Notes under the pieces: generated by a model | Seen by the model: the letters and a program-made list of their open reading frames with translations, nothing else | What the model was told of the DNA's origin: nothing | The model's database searches: none | Shown here: positions 6,585-8,163 of the stretch, piece after piece | How the letters are laid out: each line of letters begins with the position of its first letter | How positions within the stretch are numbered: position 1 is the first letter of the stretch | NCBI GenBank assembly: GCA_039920665.1 | Contig: JBDSDH010000030.1 | Coordinates: 1-8,163, forward strand | Direction: 5' to 3' | From: WLMZ01 sp039920665 | GTDB taxonomy: Bacteria; Actinomycetota; Acidimicrobiia; Acidimicrobiales; Ilumatobacteraceae | DNA: 8,163 nt | Translations under genes and position numbers: made by a program

Positions 6585-8163
6585 TGCCGATTCGAGTCCG
6601 CTGGGTCATCAAGGGTCTGGGCCCGGGAGGTGCCGAGCACCTACTGACCGCGGCCGCGGCCGCTGCAGCGCACGATCGCAATCGTTTCGAGATCGAGTGT
6701 CTGTACGTGCTGCCGTGGAAGGACCACCTGGTTGGCGCGCTCGAGGCGGCGGGTGTTCGCACGACGTGTCTGAGCCGTCGTCGCCATGACCTGCTTTGGC
6801 CACTGCGCCTGGTCGCCGACATCCGCAGCGGCGACTGGGACGTTATCCACATCCACTCGCCGTTGCCCGGTGCTGTTGCCCGTCTGGCAGTGCGAACGAT
6901 CCCGACGAGCCGCCGCCCCGGCGTCGTGGTGACGGAGCACAACCGATGGCAGACGCATCGGTGGCCGACCCGGATAGTCAATCGCCTCACGAGCCGGTGG
7001 GACGATGCGGCCATTGCCGTCACCGACGAGGTGCTTGACTCGATGGCTGGCCCCATCACTCGACGTGCGCGGACCGTCCGCCACGGCATCGACACAACCG
7101 CCGCAGCTCGGCTGGTGGCCGACCGAGCGGCGGTGCGCGAAGAACTCGGGGTCGGCGCGGACGAACTGCTGATCGGGACCGCCGCCAACTTTCGCGCCCA
7201 GAAGGACTACCCAAACCTACTGCAGGCTGTTCGGATCCTCGCCGATCAGGGTGTGGCCGTGCGGTTCGTCGCCGTCGGCCAGGGCCCGCTCGAGACGGAG
7301 ATGCGGGGTCTCTGCACCGAGCTCGGCATCGACGACCGCATCATCCTGACCGGCTTCCGTCCGGACGCTGTGCGGGTGATGGCGGCCTGCGACGCATTCG
7401 TGCTCGCTTCGCAGTGGGAGGGCCTGCCAGTCGCGATCATGGAGGCACTCGCTCTCGGTCTGCCCATTGTCGCGACGGCCGTCGGTGGCGTCGCGGAAAC
7501 CCTTGTCGACGGCGTTGACGCACTGCTCGTGCCACCACGAGACGCTCAGGCGCTCGCTGCTGCGCTCGTCCGGATCTCCACCGACGAACCGCTACGGCGC
7601 CGTTTGGGCGACGCCGCTGCGACGCGTTCGGCCGAGTTCGACGTCGGCCGAACGGTGGAGGTCCTCGAATCCACATACCGACGTATCGCCCGCCACCGAG
7701 AGAACACACCGTCGACAGATGTTGTCGCTCCGGACCGGTCGCACCGTACCCGAAGTGCCTCGACCGAGCTCGAGATCCGCCACGCCGTGGATGACGACCG
7801 TGCTGCGATCGTCGATCTGCTGGGCCGCTCGCTGGGCAGCGACGGTGACCCTCGGTACCCGGCCTTGTTTGCGTGGAAGCACGACGAGAATCGGTTCGGG
7901 CGATCGCCGATGTGGGTCGCGACCGATGCGGGACGCATCGTGGCGTTCCGCACATTCATGCGCTGGGAGTTCGAGCGCGGTGGCGAGGTGGTGCGCGCAG
8001 TACGTGCTGTCGACACAGCGACCGATCCCGAGTATCAGGGCCGTGGGTTGTTCCGCAGCCTGACCCTGCTCGGCCTGGAGGAGATGACAGCCGAGCGCGT
8101 CGACTTCGTGTTCAACACCCCGAACTCTCAAAGTCGACCCGGTTATCTCAAGATGGGCTGGCG
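6584..8163 (+). CDS. GT4-family glycosyltransferase fused to a GNAT acetyltransferase domain (3' truncated by window edge)
   Basis: The frame is open from GTG 6584 to the window end (526 codons, no stop). An in-frame TGA at 6560-6562 limits the start, and the N-terminus VPIRVRWVIKGLGPGGAEHL is the typical GT4 opening (GPGGAE at 13-18). Residues 1 to about 372 form a complete GT-B enzyme: TEHNRW in the N-terminal lobe, the HGID turn, the second-lobe opening GTAANFRAQKDYPNLL, VGQGPLE, LTGFRPDAV and the donor-site EX7E motif SQWEGLPVAIMEAL (Glu279, Glu287), ending with a VPPRDAQALAAAL helix. A polar linker (about 373-395) leads to a second domain from about 396 (ELEIRHAVDDDRAAIVDLL) with the acetyl-CoA loop motif PEYQGRGLF (Gln485, Gly486, Gly488) and FNTPNSQSRPGYLKMGW up to the edge, typical of GNAT. 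Expected role: cytoplasmic transfer of a sugar from a nucleotide or lipid-linked donor, with possible acylation of an amino sugar or other amine by the GNAT domain (inference). It is divergent from the dehydratase gene. The donor and acceptor are unknown. Confidence 0.88.
   Translation, partial: MPIRVRWVIKGLGPGGAEHLLTAAAAAAAHDRNRFEIECLYVLPWKDHLVGALEAAGVRTTCLSRRRHDLLWPLRLVADIRSGDWDVIHIHSPLPGAVARLAVRTIPTSRRPGVVVTEHNRWQTHRWPTRIVNRLTSRWDDAAIAVTDEVLDSMAGPITRRARTVRHGIDTTAAARLVADRAAVREELGVGADELLIGTAANFRAQKDYPNLLQAVRILADQGVAVRFVAVGQGPLETEMRGLCTELGIDDRIILTGFRPDAVRVMAACDAFVLASQWEGLPVAIMEALALGLPIVATAVGGVAETLVDGVDALLVPPRDAQALAAALVRISTDEPLRRRLGDAAATRSAEFDVGRTVEVLESTYRRIARHRENTPSTDVVAPDRSHRTRSASTELEIRHAVDDDRAAIVDLLGRSLGSDGDPRYPALFAWKHDENRFGRSPMWVATDAGRIVAFRTFMRWEFERGGEVVRAVRAVDTATDPEYQGRGLFRSLTLLGLEEMTAERVDFVFNTPNSQSRPGYLKMGW
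6650..6663 (+). repeat. Self-complementary GC tandem encoding an alanine run
   Basis: GCGGCCGCGGCCGC is both a short tandem (GCGGCC unit) and a perfect palindrome. It lies in codons for seven consecutive alanines (residues 23-29) in the first helix of the glycosyltransferase. It may be prone to slippage or sequencing error, although the frame stays intact here. Confidence 0.5.

Noticed and set aside
6544..7188. 214-codon minus-strand ORF antisense to the glycosyltransferase start
   Set aside because: It is Ser/Arg low-complexity and lies opposite the conserved GT4 N-terminus; it would also occupy the divergent promoter region.
1..8163. CRISPR array, tRNA/rRNA gene, insertion sequence or attachment site
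   Set aside because: I saw no repeat-spacer pattern, tRNA-like cloverleaf, transposase sequence or terminal inverted repeats on either strand.

Overview
The window is high-GC DNA (roughly two thirds G+C by eye) with dense genes, GTG starts and few strong Shine-Dalgarno sequences. This suits an actinobacterium. An AtsA-type arylsulfatase beside a polysaccharide locus with a DUF4012 protein suggests a free-living, possibly marine or aquatic member such as an Acidimicrobiia/Ilumatobacter-like lineage. That placement is inference from gene content; no marker gene is present.

Layout: (1) 1-1017, plus strand: the C-terminal 338 residues of an arylsulfatase whose catalytic N-terminal part lies outside the window. 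(2) 1018-1203: a non-coding convergent gap. (3) 1204-6426, minus strand: a three-gene set, read right to left. It starts with a membrane-anchored WbpM/CapD/PglF-type nucleotide-sugar 4,6-dehydratase (6426 to 4540), continues with a WbpP-like NAD-dependent sugar 4-epimerase with a GTG start (4499 to 3561), and ends with a large polytopic DUF4012 protein (3588 to 1204). (4) 6427-6583: a 157-bp divergent intergenic region with plausible promoters in both directions and several short dyads. (5) 6584-8163, plus strand: a GT4-type glycosyltransferase that runs without a stop into a GNAT acetyltransferase domain and leaves the window still open.

Taken together, 1204-8163 looks like part of a surface or extracellular polysaccharide (or general glycosylation) locus. 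The dehydratase would make a UDP-4-keto-6-deoxy sugar, the epimerase would supply a galacto-configured UDP-(N-acetyl)hexosamine or uronate, and the GT4 domain would transfer a sugar. The GNAT domain could acylate an amino sugar. The DUF4012 protein is a membrane protein of unknown function that recurs near such genes. The sulfatase is on the other side of a convergent junction and is probably a separate transcription unit.

The most unusual items are the glycosyltransferase-GNAT fusion, the multi-spanning N-terminus on the DUF4012 protein, and the divergent control region with a possible leaderless GTG start. I did not find convincing evidence of a wholly new system; each gene belongs to a recognisable family.
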